From Streptomyces phaeoluteigriseus (GTDB lineage: Bacteria > Actinomycetota > Actinomycetes > Streptomycetales > Streptomycetaceae), in the NCBI RefSeq assembly GCF_001896135.2, contig NZ_MPOH02000016.1, forward strand, positions 63,425 through 127,424: a DNA stretch of 64,000 nucleotides, read 5' to 3'. The notes below the pieces were generated by a model. It was not told the DNA's origin. It made no database searches and saw only the letters and a program-made list of their open reading frames with translations. This document shows, piece by piece, positions 47,802 to 56,037 of the stretch (position 1 is its first letter; each line of letters starts with the position of its first letter). The translations under genes were made by a program, and so were the position numbers.

Positions 47802-48393
47802 TCAGTCCTCGTGACTCAGCTGCGGATCACGCTCCGTGCGCCCGCCGTCGGCCACCCGGAGCACGGTGGCGACCGGCGGGTAACCCGCGGCGATGACCGT
47901 GTACTCGCCGGAGGACAGGTCGATGAAGCGGAAGGTGCCGTCCGGGCCCGTGGTGAGGGTGTCCACCACATTGCCCGCGGCGTCCAGGAGCGTCACACGC
48001 TCGTCCTCGACGGGCCTCCCGCCGGTGGCCCGGACCATGCCGCGCAGGACGGCGCCGCCGGCGAGTTCGACGTCCTGGCGGGTCTCCCGCGAGGCCTGCA
48101 CGGAGACCGGCAGCGCGGCCGGGCGGAAGGCGGGGGCACTGGCGGCGAGGGGGTACTCGCCGGCCACCAGCTCACCGATGACGTACCCGCCCTCGCGCTC
48201 GCTGCGAGTACTGGCGAGGACCTCGCCGTGGACGTTGGTGAGGGTGGAGGGCGAAGAAGACCAACCGCACCTGGCGCGGGGTCAGTTCGGCGCTCGGGTC
48301 CGCCCAGGGCCCGGGGGGCGGTGGAGGCGCCGCCGCCGGTGCGCTCCGCGATCCGTCGCGCAGGTCCTTCCGCACCGGAGTGGTCCCGCCCAC
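47802..48393 (-). pseudogene. DHA2-type MFS transporter with its core deleted
   Basis: Minus strand first reads a cytosolic leader ending SAELTPRQVRLVFFAL, the start of a drug:proton antiporter of the MFS. Then, in another frame, come two carboxypeptidase-regulatory/Cna-B-like repeats (GEVLASTRSEREGGYVIGEL and RVTLLDAAGNVVDTLTTGPD), ending TERDPQLSHED. Streptomyces have long MFS transporters with just such C-terminal repeats. All 14 membrane segments (over 450 residues) are missing. It is a deletion relic. Confidence 0.65.
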
Positions 48394-48550
48394 CTACCGC
48401 TCCCTCGTCGCACCTGCCGCACAAGTCGCGCGCGAAGCGACAACTCCGAGCAAGCGCGACGAGTTACGGCGCCAACCCGGTCCGAAAGGAGAACCACTCG
48501 AACCGGTGAGGTGGAGCAACGGTCAGGAGCCGTCCGGCTCTTGACCGTTC

Positions 48551-48601
48551 GTGAGCCACTCCTCGACGTGAGCCACTCCTCGAAGTGAGCCACTCCTCGA
48601 A
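48551..48601. repeat. 17-base tandem repeat x3
   Basis: GTGAGCCACTCCTCGA(C/A) occurs at 48551, 48568 and 48585, with a partial fourth (GTGAGCCCA). It lies 39 bases from the 3' end of the SRPBCC gene. The rest of 48394-48639 shows no gene. Confidence 0.85.
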
Positions 48602-48639
48602 GTGAGCCCACCGCTCGACCGAGCGACTTCCCTACCGGG

Positions 48640-49083
48640 CTACTTCTCGACCTCGGTGGCGAGGTTGGCGAGGATAGCGTCGTAGATCCGGCCGAGGCCC
48701 TTGGGCGCGAAGGTCCTCTCGAAGAAGCCGCCGATGCCGCCCGCGCCGGTCCAGGTGGTGGTCACGACGACGCGGGAGCTGCCCTCACCGGCCGGGGTGA
48801 CCCGCCAGACGGTGACCATCGAGGAGTTGCGGTCCTTCTCGACCAGCTCGCCGTCGGTGGGCTCGGTGACCTCCAGGAGGCAGTCGCGGACGCGCTTGCT
48901 GGTGGCCTGGAGCCTCCAGTGGACGAGGGTGCCCTCGCCGTCGCCGCCCTCGCGCACCTCGTACTCGCTGAACTGCTCCGGCAGCAGCTTCGCGCGCGTT
49001 CCGCTGTAGTCGGCGATCGCGTCGAACACCGTGTCCGGGGCCGCCGCGACGACCCGCTCGGTGGTGGCCTCGACCTGCGCCAT
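48640..49083 (-). CDS. SRPBCC-family protein
   Basis: A 147-residue START-like protein: AQVEATTERVVAAAPDTVFDAIADY at the start, VHWRLQATSKRVRDCLLEV and the C-terminal helix YDAILANLATEVEK. The fold forms a pocket for hydrophobic ligands; the function is unknown. GGAGGAACCCC precedes the ATG at 49083. It diverges from the radical SAM gene. Confidence 0.88.
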   Translation of the reverse strand: MAQVEATTERVVAAAPDTVFDAIADYSGTRAKLLPEQFSEYEVREGGDGEGTLVHWRLQATSKRVRDCLLEVTEPTDGELVEKDRNSSMVTVWRVTPAGEGSSRVVVTTTWTGAGGIGGFFERTFAPKGLGRIYDAILANLATEVEK

Positions 49084-49218
49084 GGGGTTCCTCCAGGTCC
49101 TTGTTGCTCGGGGGTTCCTCGGATCGGGGCAAGCCAACCACCCCGGTCCCCGGCCGCCCAAATCGGGGTTGCCGAAGCGGTCGCGGGCCGGTCGGAAAGG
49201 ATCCCCGCACGATCATGG

Positions 49219-49236
49219 GAACAAGTGTTCTATTGT
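49219..49236 (+). promoter_or_regulatory. LexA-type box GAAC-N4-GTTC adjoining a -10 element
   Basis: GAACAAGTGTTC (49219-49230) is a perfect GAAC-N4-GTTC palindrome, the core of Gram-positive and actinobacterial SOS boxes. TATTGT follows at once (49231-49236) and can serve as -10, giving a leader of about 20 bases to the ATG at 49263. LexA binding here would block the promoter. Site seen; function inferred. Confidence 0.6.
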
Positions 49237-49262
49237 GGGGCCAGTGCTACCGAGGAGGCGCC

Positions 49263-50318
49263 ATGCGCTGGGAGAACCTCACCGCGGAACCCACCGCGGA
49301 ACCCCGTCACGACCGGCCGGCCGACGCCGCGCTGTTCGGCGCGGACGCGGTCACCACCAGGACCTTCGACACACCCGAGTTCGCCGGCATCACCTTCCAC
49401 GAGATCCGGGCCCGCACGATCCTGAACCGGGTGCCGGGCGCCTCCCGGATGCCGTTCGAGTGGACGGTGAACCCCTACCGGGGCTGCACGCACGCGTGCG
49501 TGTACTGCTTCGCCCGCAAGACGCACGGCTATCTCGACCTCGACACCGGCATCGGCTTCGACACGCAGATCGTCGTGAAGGTGAACGCGCCGGAGCTGCT
49601 GCGCCGCCAGCTGGCCTCGCCCCGCTGGCACGGCGAGCACGTCGCGATGGGCACCAACGTCGACTGCTACCAGCGCGCGGAGGGCCGCTACCGGCTGATG
49701 CCGGGCATCCTGACCGCCCTGCGCGACCGCGCGAACCCCTTCTCGATCCTCACCAAGGGCACCCTGATCCTGCGCGACCTCGACCTGCTGAAGCAGTCCG
49801 CCGAGGTGACCGACGTCGGCATCTCCGTGTCGGTCGGCTTCACCGACACCGAGCTGTGGCGCACCGTCGAGCCGGGCACACCGGCTCCGCAGCGGCGCCT
49901 GGACGTCGTACGGACCCTCACCGAGCACGGCATCGGCTGCGGAGTGCTGATGGCGCCGGTGATCCCCTTCCTCGGTGACCAGCCGGCCCAACTGCGCGCC
50001 ACCGTGCGGGCGATCGCGGCCTCCGGGGCGACCTCCGTGACCCCGCTGGTGCTGCATCTGCGGCCCGGCGCCCGCGAGTGGTTCATGGCCTGGCTCGGAC
50101 AGCACCACCCGCATCTGGTGCGCCGCTACGAGCGCCTGTACGCCGACGGCTCCTACGCGCCGAAGTGGTACCAGCGCCGGATCACCCGTCAGGTCCACGA
50201 CCTCGCCGAGGAGTACGGCATCGGCCCCACGCGCGCGGGGATGCCCCGTCGGATCCGGCCGCCCGAGCCGGCGGCGGAGCCCGCCGAGGCCGGACCGACC
50301 CAACTCACGCTGCTCTGA
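49263..50318 (+). CDS. Radical SAM protein of the Rv2578c/SPL-like family
   Basis: A 351-residue protein with CxxxCxxC at residues 75, 79 and 82 (CTHACVYC), the iron-sulfur cluster site of radical SAM enzymes, preceded by TVNPYRGC and followed by NVDCYQRAEG. This matches the Rv2578c-type family related to spore photoproduct lyase. The biochemical role is unknown. The ATG has GAGGAGG upstream. A LexA-type box in the promoter hints at DNA-damage control. Confidence 0.9.
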   Translation: MRWENLTAEPTAEPRHDRPADAALFGADAVTTRTFDTPEFAGITFHEIRARTILNRVPGASRMPFEWTVNPYRGCTHACVYCFARKTHGYLDLDTGIGFDTQIVVKVNAPELLRRQLASPRWHGEHVAMGTNVDCYQRAEGRYRLMPGILTALRDRANPFSILTKGTLILRDLDLLKQSAEVTDVGISVSVGFTDTELWRTVEPGTPAPQRRLDVVRTLTEHGIGCGVLMAPVIPFLGDQPAQLRATVRAIAASGATSVTPLVLHLRPGAREWFMAWLGQHHPHLVRRYERLYADGSYAPKWYQRRITRQVHDLAEEYGIGPTRAGMPRRIRPPEPAAEPAEAGPTQLTLL

Positions 50319-50453
50319 GCGCGTTCGAGGGCAACCGGCGGCCCAATCGGGTCAAGTATCAGCAGAACAGGTTCTTCCGGGCCCCGATTCCGGGACGATG
50401 CGCCGAGGACCGTGATCCACGCGGTCCGTCGACCTCCGTCCTGGGAGGACCCC

Positions 50454-52031
50454 ATGAGGAAACGCGCAGCCGTGCTGTGCGGTGCCGCCGTCGTCGTGGC
50501 CGGGGCGTTGACCGCCGTGCCCGCCGGCGCGAGCCCGTCGCCCGCCGCCGAGGCCGTACCCGCCGCGAAGCCCGCCTGGAAGAAGTGCGGCACCACCGAC
50601 CACCCGACGCTCCAGTGCGCGTCCCTGAAGGTGCCGCTCGACCACGCGGACCCGGGCGGGAGGCAGATCACGCTCGCGCTGTCCCGCGTCCCGCACACCG
50701 CGAAGACCCACCAGGGGCCGCTGCTGGTCAACCCGGGCGGACCCGGGGGCAGCGGACTGACCCTCGCCGGGTTCGTCGCGTCGTCGCTGCCGAAGAAGGT
50801 GGCCGCGCAGTACGACGTCATCGGCTTCGACCCGCGCGGGGTGGGCCGCAGCACGCCGGCCCTGAACTGCCGGCCGGACCACTTCGCCCCGGTGCGCCCG
50901 GACTCCGTCCCCTCCACCGGCGAGATCGAGCGCGCCAACCTCGCCCGGGTCAAGGCCTTCGCCGAGAACTGCGGCAAGAAGTACGCGAGCGTGCTGCCGC
51001 ACATCGACACCCTCAGCGCGGCCCGGGACATGGACGCGATCCGCCGGGCCGTCGGCGCGCCGAAACTGAGCTACTTCGGCTACTCGTACGGCACCTACCT
51101 CGGCGCGGTCTACGCCAAGCTGTACCCGGAGCGGGTGCGGCGCCTGGTGCTCGACTCGATCGTCGATCCCACCGGCGTCTGGTACGACGACAACCTCACG
51201 CAGGACCTGGCCTTCAACGACCGCCACCGCGCCCTGATGGCGTGGATCGCCGAGCACGACGCGACCTACCGGCTGGGCACCGACCCGGAGCGTGTCGAGG
51301 CGCGCTGGTACGCGATGCGGGCCGCGCTGGCGAAGAAGCCGGCGGGCGGCAAGGTGGGCGCCTCCGAGCTGGAGGACACCTTCATGCCGGGCGGTTACTA
51401 CAACGGTTACTGGCCGTACCTGGCCAAGGCGTTCGCCGCCTACGTCAACGACCGCGACGCCGAACCCCTGGTGGAGACGTACGAGAACTTCGGCGCGGTC
51501 GACGCCGCCGGGGGCAACGGCTACAGCGTCTACACGGCGGTGCAGTGCCGTGACGCGCACTGGCCGCGCGACTGGCACGAGTGGCGCTCCGACAACTGGT
51601 CGGCGTACGGCAAGGCGCCGTTCATGACCTGGAACAACGCCTGGTACAACGCGCCGTGCGCGTTCTGGCCGACCCACTCGCGGAATCCGGTGAACGTCGC
51701 CAACGGGCAGCTGCCACCGGCCCTGCTGTTCCAGGCGACGGACGACGCGGCCACCCCTTACCAGGGCGCCGCGATGATGCACGCCCTGCTCGCCGGGTCC
51801 CGTCTCGTCGTCGAGGAGGGCGGCGGCAACCACGGCATCACGCTGAGCGGGAGCACCTGCCTGGACGGGCATCTGTCGGCGTATCTGGCCGACGGCACGG
51901 TGCCGCGCGGGTCCGGCGCGGTCGACGCGGTGTGCAGGGCTCTGCCCGACCCGAAGCCGCTGAGCGCGAAGGCCGGCACGGGCACGGCGCACGGTTCGAC
52001 GCTGCACGGGCTGCTGGGCTTCCGCGGCTGA
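50454..52031 (+). CDS. Secreted alpha/beta hydrolase (tripeptidyl aminopeptidase, TAP/Slp-like)
   Basis: A 525-residue exported protein. Sec signal peptide at residues 1-28 (KRAA start, hydrophobic core, AGASPS). Oxyanion-loop LLVNPGGPGGSG, nucleophile serine in GYSYGTYLG, C-terminal TAP-like domain with aspartate region FQATDDAATPYQG and histidine in GGNHGITL. Streptomyces use such enzymes to process tripeptides in the medium. There is no lipobox, so it should be released. CTGGGAGG precedes the ATG. Confidence 0.92.
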   Translation: MRKRAAVLCGAAVVVAGALTAVPAGASPSPAAEAVPAAKPAWKKCGTTDHPTLQCASLKVPLDHADPGGRQITLALSRVPHTAKTHQGPLLVNPGGPGGSGLTLAGFVASSLPKKVAAQYDVIGFDPRGVGRSTPALNCRPDHFAPVRPDSVPSTGEIERANLARVKAFAENCGKKYASVLPHIDTLSAARDMDAIRRAVGAPKLSYFGYSYGTYLGAVYAKLYPERVRRLVLDSIVDPTGVWYDDNLTQDLAFNDRHRALMAWIAEHDATYRLGTDPERVEARWYAMRAALAKKPAGGKVGASELEDTFMPGGYYNGYWPYLAKAFAAYVNDRDAEPLVETYENFGAVDAAGGNGYSVYTAVQCRDAHWPRDWHEWRSDNWSAYGKAPFMTWNNAWYNAPCAFWPTHSRNPVNVANGQLPPALLFQATDDAATPYQGAAMMHALLAGSRLVVEEGGGNHGITLSGSTCLDGHLSAYLADGTVPRGSGAVDAVCRALPDPKPLSAKAGTGTAHGSTLHGLLGFRG

Positions 52032-52091
52032 CGCACCACGGCCGAGGCGGCGAGGCCCACGCACCGCAACCGAGGCACCGTCGGCCGCGGC

Positions 52092-52147
52092 CCGTCGAAA
52101 GCGATCCGTCGAAAACGATCCGTCGAAAGCGACCCGTCGGAGGCGTT
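52092..52147. repeat. 14-base tandem repeat x4
   Basis: CCGTCGAAAGCGAT and three close variants follow head to tail between the hydrolase gene and the RidA gene. The copy at 52134 has decayed most. No function is visible. Confidence 0.85.
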
Positions 52148-52174
52148 GTCAGACCCGTGGTCCACCATGGACGC

Positions 52175-52573
52175 ATGAGCGAACTGACCAGGATTCCCGC
52201 CCCCGACGGCGTCGCCGCCGCCGCTCACTACACGCATGTCGTACTGGGCACGGGCCGTCTCGTGGCCGTATCCGGTCAGCTCCCCCTGGACGAGGACCGC
52301 CGCCTGGTCGGCGAGGGCGATCCGGCGGCCCAGGCCCGTCAGGTCTTCGAGAATCTGCGGCGCTGTCTGGCTGCCGCCGGGGCGACCTTCGACGACGTCG
52401 TCAAGCTCACCTACTTCGTCACCGACATGGCGCACATGCCGGCGATCCGCGCGGCCCGCGTCGCGCACATACCCGACGACCGGCTGCCGGCCGCCTCGGC
52501 CGTGCAGGTCGCCGCGCTGGTCCGGCCGGAGTTCCTGATGGAGATCGAGGCGTTCGCGGTGATCGGCGCGTGA
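52175..52573 (+). CDS. RidA-family protein
   Basis: A 132-residue YjgF/RidA protein: GTGRLVAVSGQLPLDED, QARQVFENLRRCLAAAG and RLPAASAVQVAALVRPEFLMEIEAFAV, where families have R-x-A and E ligands for enamine/imine deaminase action. It probably removes reactive imines or has a related pathway role. The following GNAT gene overlaps by four bases. Confidence 0.9.
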   Translation: MSELTRIPAPDGVAAAAHYTHVVLGTGRLVAVSGQLPLDEDRRLVGEGDPAAQARQVFENLRRCLAAAGATFDDVVKLTYFVTDMAHMPAIRAARVAHIPDDRLPAASAVQVAALVRPEFLMEIEAFAVIGA

Positions 52574-53094
52574 CGGCGCTCAGGGTGCGCGAGATGACCC
52601 TCGCCGACTGCGACCGCGTCTCGGAGATCCGCGTCCGCGGCTGGCAGAGCGCCTACCGGGGTCTGATGCCGCAGTCCCACCTCGACGCGCTCAGCGTGTC
52701 CGAGGACGCCGAGCGGCGCCGGGGCTGGTTCGCACGCGGCGACGGCAGCGTGGTGAACCTGGTCGCGGAGAGCCACGGCGAGGTGGTGGGCTGGGCCGCT
52801 CACGGCGCCTACCGGGACGGCGAAGTGCGCACCGCCGACGCCGAGTTGTACGCGATATACGTCGACCCGGCCCGTCTCGGCGGCGGCATCGGACAGGCCC
52901 TGCTCGCCGAGTCGGTCCGGCAGAGCACGGCGGCCGGTCGCCGCCGCATGTACCTGTGGGTGGTCGCGGGCAACACGGCGGCCCGCCGTTTCTACGAGCG
53001 CGCGGGCTTCCACGCGGACGGCGCGGAGGAGCCCTTCGAGGTGGACGGGACGAAGGTGCCGGAGGTGCGGTACACCAGGCGCCTCGCTCCCTGA
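52570..53094 (+). CDS. GNAT-family N-acetyltransferase
   Basis: A 174-residue acetyltransferase. Acetyl-CoA loop RLGGGIGQALLAESV, with IYVDPARLGGG before it and NTAARRFYERAGF after it, the standard GNAT motif A/B. Start GTG at 52570 overlaps the RidA stop (GTGA). Substrate unknown. Confidence 0.92.
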   Translation: MTALRVREMTLADCDRVSEIRVRGWQSAYRGLMPQSHLDALSVSEDAERRRGWFARGDGSVVNLVAESHGEVVGWAAHGAYRDGEVRTADAELYAIYVDPARLGGGIGQALLAESVRQSTAAGRRRMYLWVVAGNTAARRFYERAGFHADGAEEPFEVDGTKVPEVRYTRRLAP

Positions 53095-53120
53095 CGGCCC
53101 CGACGCCACTCGACGCCGGC

Positions 53121-53696
53121 TCACCGCTGCCGGGGAATCCGCGCCAGCGCCCGCACCGCCGCCTCGGCGAGGACCGGGTGGGCGAGGGCGTCGTTCAGCA
53201 CGGGCCGGGCCCGGCCGTCGCCGAGGCTGCCGAGGCCGTCCACGCACGCGAGGGCGACCCGCCGGTAGGGGTCGTGCGGGCGCAGCCGCCGCCGCAGGGT
53301 CGTGATCAGCGCGGGGACCGCCTCGGGCGCGCGCAGCTCCACCAGGAGCCGGACGGGGTGCAGGGCGTAGGCGACGCGCAGTTCGTTGGTGGCCAGGGCG
53401 GCCGCCGCCCGCGCGGTCCTGGGATCGTCGAGGCGGGCCAGGGCGTGGGCGGCGGAGGCGCAGCGGGGCGGGTCGCGGTGGTTGAGGAACAGGACGAGGG
53501 CCTCGAAGGCGCGCCGGTCCCCCGCCAGCCCGAGGCGGAACGCGGCCAGTTCCCTGGCCCACAGGGGCTGCCCGGCGGCGGTGAGCACCTCGGCGAGCGC
53601 GTCCTGGTCCGTGGTGGCCACCAGTTCCTCGAAGTCGGCGCATCCTCCCGATTCCTGCCGTAAGCGCTCCGTGAGCGATCGCAACTCCTCGTCCAT
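53121..53696 (-). CDS. HEAT-repeat protein
   Basis: A 191-residue all-helical protein. Repeats about 30 residues long are seen: LAAFRLGLAGDRRAFEALVLF, AAHALARLDDPRTARAAAALA, VRLLVELRAPEAVPALITTL, VACVDGLGSLGDGRARPVLND. HEAT-like scaffolds bind partner proteins. No enzymatic residues were seen. Convergent with the GNAT gene. Confidence 0.85.
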   Translation of the reverse strand: MDEELRSLTERLRQESGGCADFEELVATTDQDALAEVLTAAGQPLWARELAAFRLGLAGDRRAFEALVLFLNHRDPPRCASAAHALARLDDPRTARAAAALATNELRVAYALHPVRLLVELRAPEAVPALITTLRRRLRPHDPYRRVALACVDGLGSLGDGRARPVLNDALAHPVLAEAAVRALARIPRQR

Positions 53697-54095
53697 GAAG
53701 GCGAGCCTAGAACGGTGGTGGCGGCGCCGGGACCTACATCACAAACCCGAGGGCTGGCGCGCTCGTTACCCACCGGTTAAGCTCATACGAGCGAGTTACC
53801 CACTCGCACCCCCGTTCGTGACGGCCTGGTGACGCAGCCGCCGCGACGGAGTCGGTTCGGTATCCCAGGTACCGCTTGTACGACCCGGCCACGGGACAGG
53901 GCCGGTCGGTTCCCACCGTTCCTCGGACGTGTGCACGTCCGCAGCGACGGCCCCGGGCGTGTGCGCTCGCAGCCCGGCACCACCCGCACCGAGCACTCCT
54001 CTTCACGCACCCCCGGTGCGCCCGGCCGCCCTTCGGGGCCCTCGGGCGCACCCGGGGCCGCTTCCAGTCGTCACCCTCATTCCTGGAGTCCCGCG
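53697..54095. promoter_or_regulatory. 399-base divergent spacer with direct repeats of GTTACCCAC
   Basis: Divergent region between the HEAT gene and the 3-hydroxyacyl-CoA dehydrogenase gene. GTTACCCAC occurs at 53765-53773 and 53795-53803, exactly 30 bases apart (about three helical turns), and the second sits in the palindrome CGAGT-TACCC-ACTCG. These look like operator sites, perhaps for the TetR protein at 56038. No gene is supported in the region. Confidence 0.45.
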
Positions 54096-55901
54096 ATGGC
54101 CGCTCCCCTGTCCCCCGCCCCTTCCTCCGCCCTCCGGACGATCGCCGTGGTCGGTCTCGGCACCATGGGCACCGGCATCACCGAGGTCCTCGCCAAGGCC
54201 GGCCGCGAGGTGATCGGCATCGACATCAGCGAGGCCCAGGCCGCGCGGTCGCTCGCCGCCCTGGAGGCCTCCACCGCCCGCGCCGTGGAGCGCGGCCGGC
54301 TCACCGAGCGGGAGCGCGCCGACGCCCTCGCCCGGGTCCGCACCTCCGCCGACCTCGCAGCGGCGGCCGACGCCGACCTGGTCATCGAGGTGGCGCCGGA
54401 GTCGTACGAGATCAAGCAGCAGATCTTCCGGGAGCTGGACCGGATCGTGCGGCCCGGGACGATCCTGGCGACCGGCACCAACGCGCTGTCCGTCACCCGG
54501 CTCGCCGCCGACTCGGCGCACCCCGAGCGGGTGCTGGGCCTGCACTTCTTCAACCCGGCGCCGGCGATGAAGCTGGTCGAGGTCGTCTCCTCGGTTCTGA
54601 CCGCCCCGGCCGCCGTCGCCGCGGTCACCGACCTCGCCCTCGAACTGGGCAAGGAGCCGGTCGCGGTCGGCGACCGCCCCGGTTTCGTCGCGGACGGGCT
54701 GCTGTTCGGCTACCTCAACCAGGCCGCCGCGATGTACGAGGCGAAGTACGCCTCCCGCGAGGACATCGACGCCGCGATGCGGCTCGGCTGCGGCCTGCCG
54801 ATGGGCCCGCTCGCGCTGCTCGACCTGATCGGCGTCGACACCGCCCGGACGGTCCTGGAGGCCATGTACGCCGAGTCCCAGGACCGGCTCCACGCCCCCG
54901 CCCCGATCCTCAAGCAGCTCGGCGAGGCGGGCCTGACCGGCCGCAAGGCGGGCCGCGGCTTCTACACCTACGACGCCCCCGGCGGCGCGACGGTCGTGCC
55001 GGACGCCCTGACGCCCGCGACCGGCGCCTCCGGGACCCCCGGCCGTCCGGTGCGCGGCGTCGGCGTGGCCGGCTCGGGCACGATGGCCTCCGGCATCGCC
55101 GAGGTGTTCGCCAAGGCGGGCTACGACGTCGTCCTGGCCGCCCGCAGCGAGGAGAAGGCGCGGACCGCCAAGGCGCGGATCGGCACGTCCCTCGCGCGGT
55201 CCGTCGACAAGGGCCGGCTCACCGCCGAAGCCGCCGCGCAGACCCTGGAGCGGATCACCCCGGCCGGCTCCTACGACGCCTTCGCCGACGTCGATCTGGC
55301 CGTCGAGGCGGTCGCCGAGGACCTGGACGTGAAGCGGCAGTTGTTCGCGGCGCTGGACAAGGTGTGCAAGCCGGGCGCGGTGCTGGCCACGACCACCTCC
55401 TCGCTGCCCGTCGTCGCGCTGGCCCGCGCCACCTCGCGTCCGCAGGACGTGATCGGCATGCACTTCTTCAACCCGGCGCCCGCGATGAAGCTCGTCGAGG
55501 TCGTGCGCACGGTGCTGACGGCCGACGACGTCCACGCGACGGTCCACGAGGTCTGCGGCAGGATCAGGAAGCATGCGGTGGACTGCGGGGACCGTGCGGG
55601 CTTCATCGTGAACGCCCTGCTGTTCCCGTACCTCAACAACGCGATCAAGATGGTGCAGGAGCACTACGCCTCCCTCGACGACATCGACGCGGCGATGAAG
55701 CTGGGCGGCGGCTATCCGATGGGCCCTTTCGAGCTGTTGGACGTCGTCGGACTGGACGTCTCGCTCGCGATCGAGAAGGTCCTGCACCGCGAGTTCCGCG
55801 ACCCGGGGCTGGCCCCGGCGCCGCTCCTGGAGCACCTGGTGGCCGCGGGCTGCCTCGGCCGCAAGACGGGCCGGGGCTTCCGCGAACATGCCCGCCGCTG
55901 A
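54096..55901 (+). CDS. 3-hydroxyacyl-CoA dehydrogenase with two complete domains
   Basis: A 601-residue protein made of two tandem 3-hydroxybutyryl/acyl-CoA dehydrogenase units. Unit 1: NAD site VVGLGTMGTGI (about 18-28), LHFFNPAPAMKLVEVV, C-terminal domain with KAGRGFYTY. Unit 2 begins near residue 315 with VAGSGTMASGI and repeats the same order, ending KTGRGFREH. Each catalyses NAD(P)-dependent 3-hydroxyacyl-CoA/3-ketoacyl-CoA exchange. The context (ethylmalonyl-CoA genes nearby) suggests acetoacetyl-CoA/3-hydroxybutyryl-CoA use. ATG at 54096 has GGAG upstream. Ends before a strong hairpin. Confidence 0.92.
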   Translation: MAAPLSPAPSSALRTIAVVGLGTMGTGITEVLAKAGREVIGIDISEAQAARSLAALEASTARAVERGRLTERERADALARVRTSADLAAAADADLVIEVAPESYEIKQQIFRELDRIVRPGTILATGTNALSVTRLAADSAHPERVLGLHFFNPAPAMKLVEVVSSVLTAPAAVAAVTDLALELGKEPVAVGDRPGFVADGLLFGYLNQAAAMYEAKYASREDIDAAMRLGCGLPMGPLALLDLIGVDTARTVLEAMYAESQDRLHAPAPILKQLGEAGLTGRKAGRGFYTYDAPGGATVVPDALTPATGASGTPGRPVRGVGVAGSGTMASGIAEVFAKAGYDVVLAARSEEKARTAKARIGTSLARSVDKGRLTAEAAAQTLERITPAGSYDAFADVDLAVEAVAEDLDVKRQLFAALDKVCKPGAVLATTTSSLPVVALARATSRPQDVIGMHFFNPAPAMKLVEVVRTVLTADDVHATVHEVCGRIRKHAVDCGDRAGFIVNALLFPYLNNAIKMVQEHYASLDDIDAAMKLGGGYPMGPFELLDVVGLDVSLAIEKVLHREFRDPGLAPAPLLEHLVAAGCLGRKTGRGFREHARR

Positions 55902-55958
55902 CGGCGTCGGCGACCGGTCGAGGGCCGGTGAGGACTGGGGCGGACTGCTCGCGGCGGC

Positions 55959-55995
55959 GGCCCCTTCCCCGCCCGCGTGGGGCGGGGAAGGGGCC
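55959..55995 (+). terminator. Perfect 16-bp hairpin after the dehydrogenase gene
   Basis: GGCCCCTTCCCCGCCC (55959-55974) pairs fully with GGGCGGGGAAGGGGCC (55980-55995), loop of five. It sits 57 bases after the stop. No T tract follows. Terminator by strength and position. Confidence 0.8.
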
Positions 55996-56037
55996 GGACA
56001 CGCGCACCGAGCTGCGCACATGCAGTACGTTCAGGGC

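Noticed and set aside
49263..50318. Spore photoproduct lyase proper
   Set aside because: The cysteine spacing and NPYRGC segment fit the Rv2578c-type relatives; no evidence that it repairs spore photoproduct.
53765..53790. GlnR box (GTnAC-N6-GAAAC) before the dehydrogenase
   Set aside because: GTTAC is present but the second half reads GTTAA/GCACC, too far from GAAAC, and no nitrogen gene is near.
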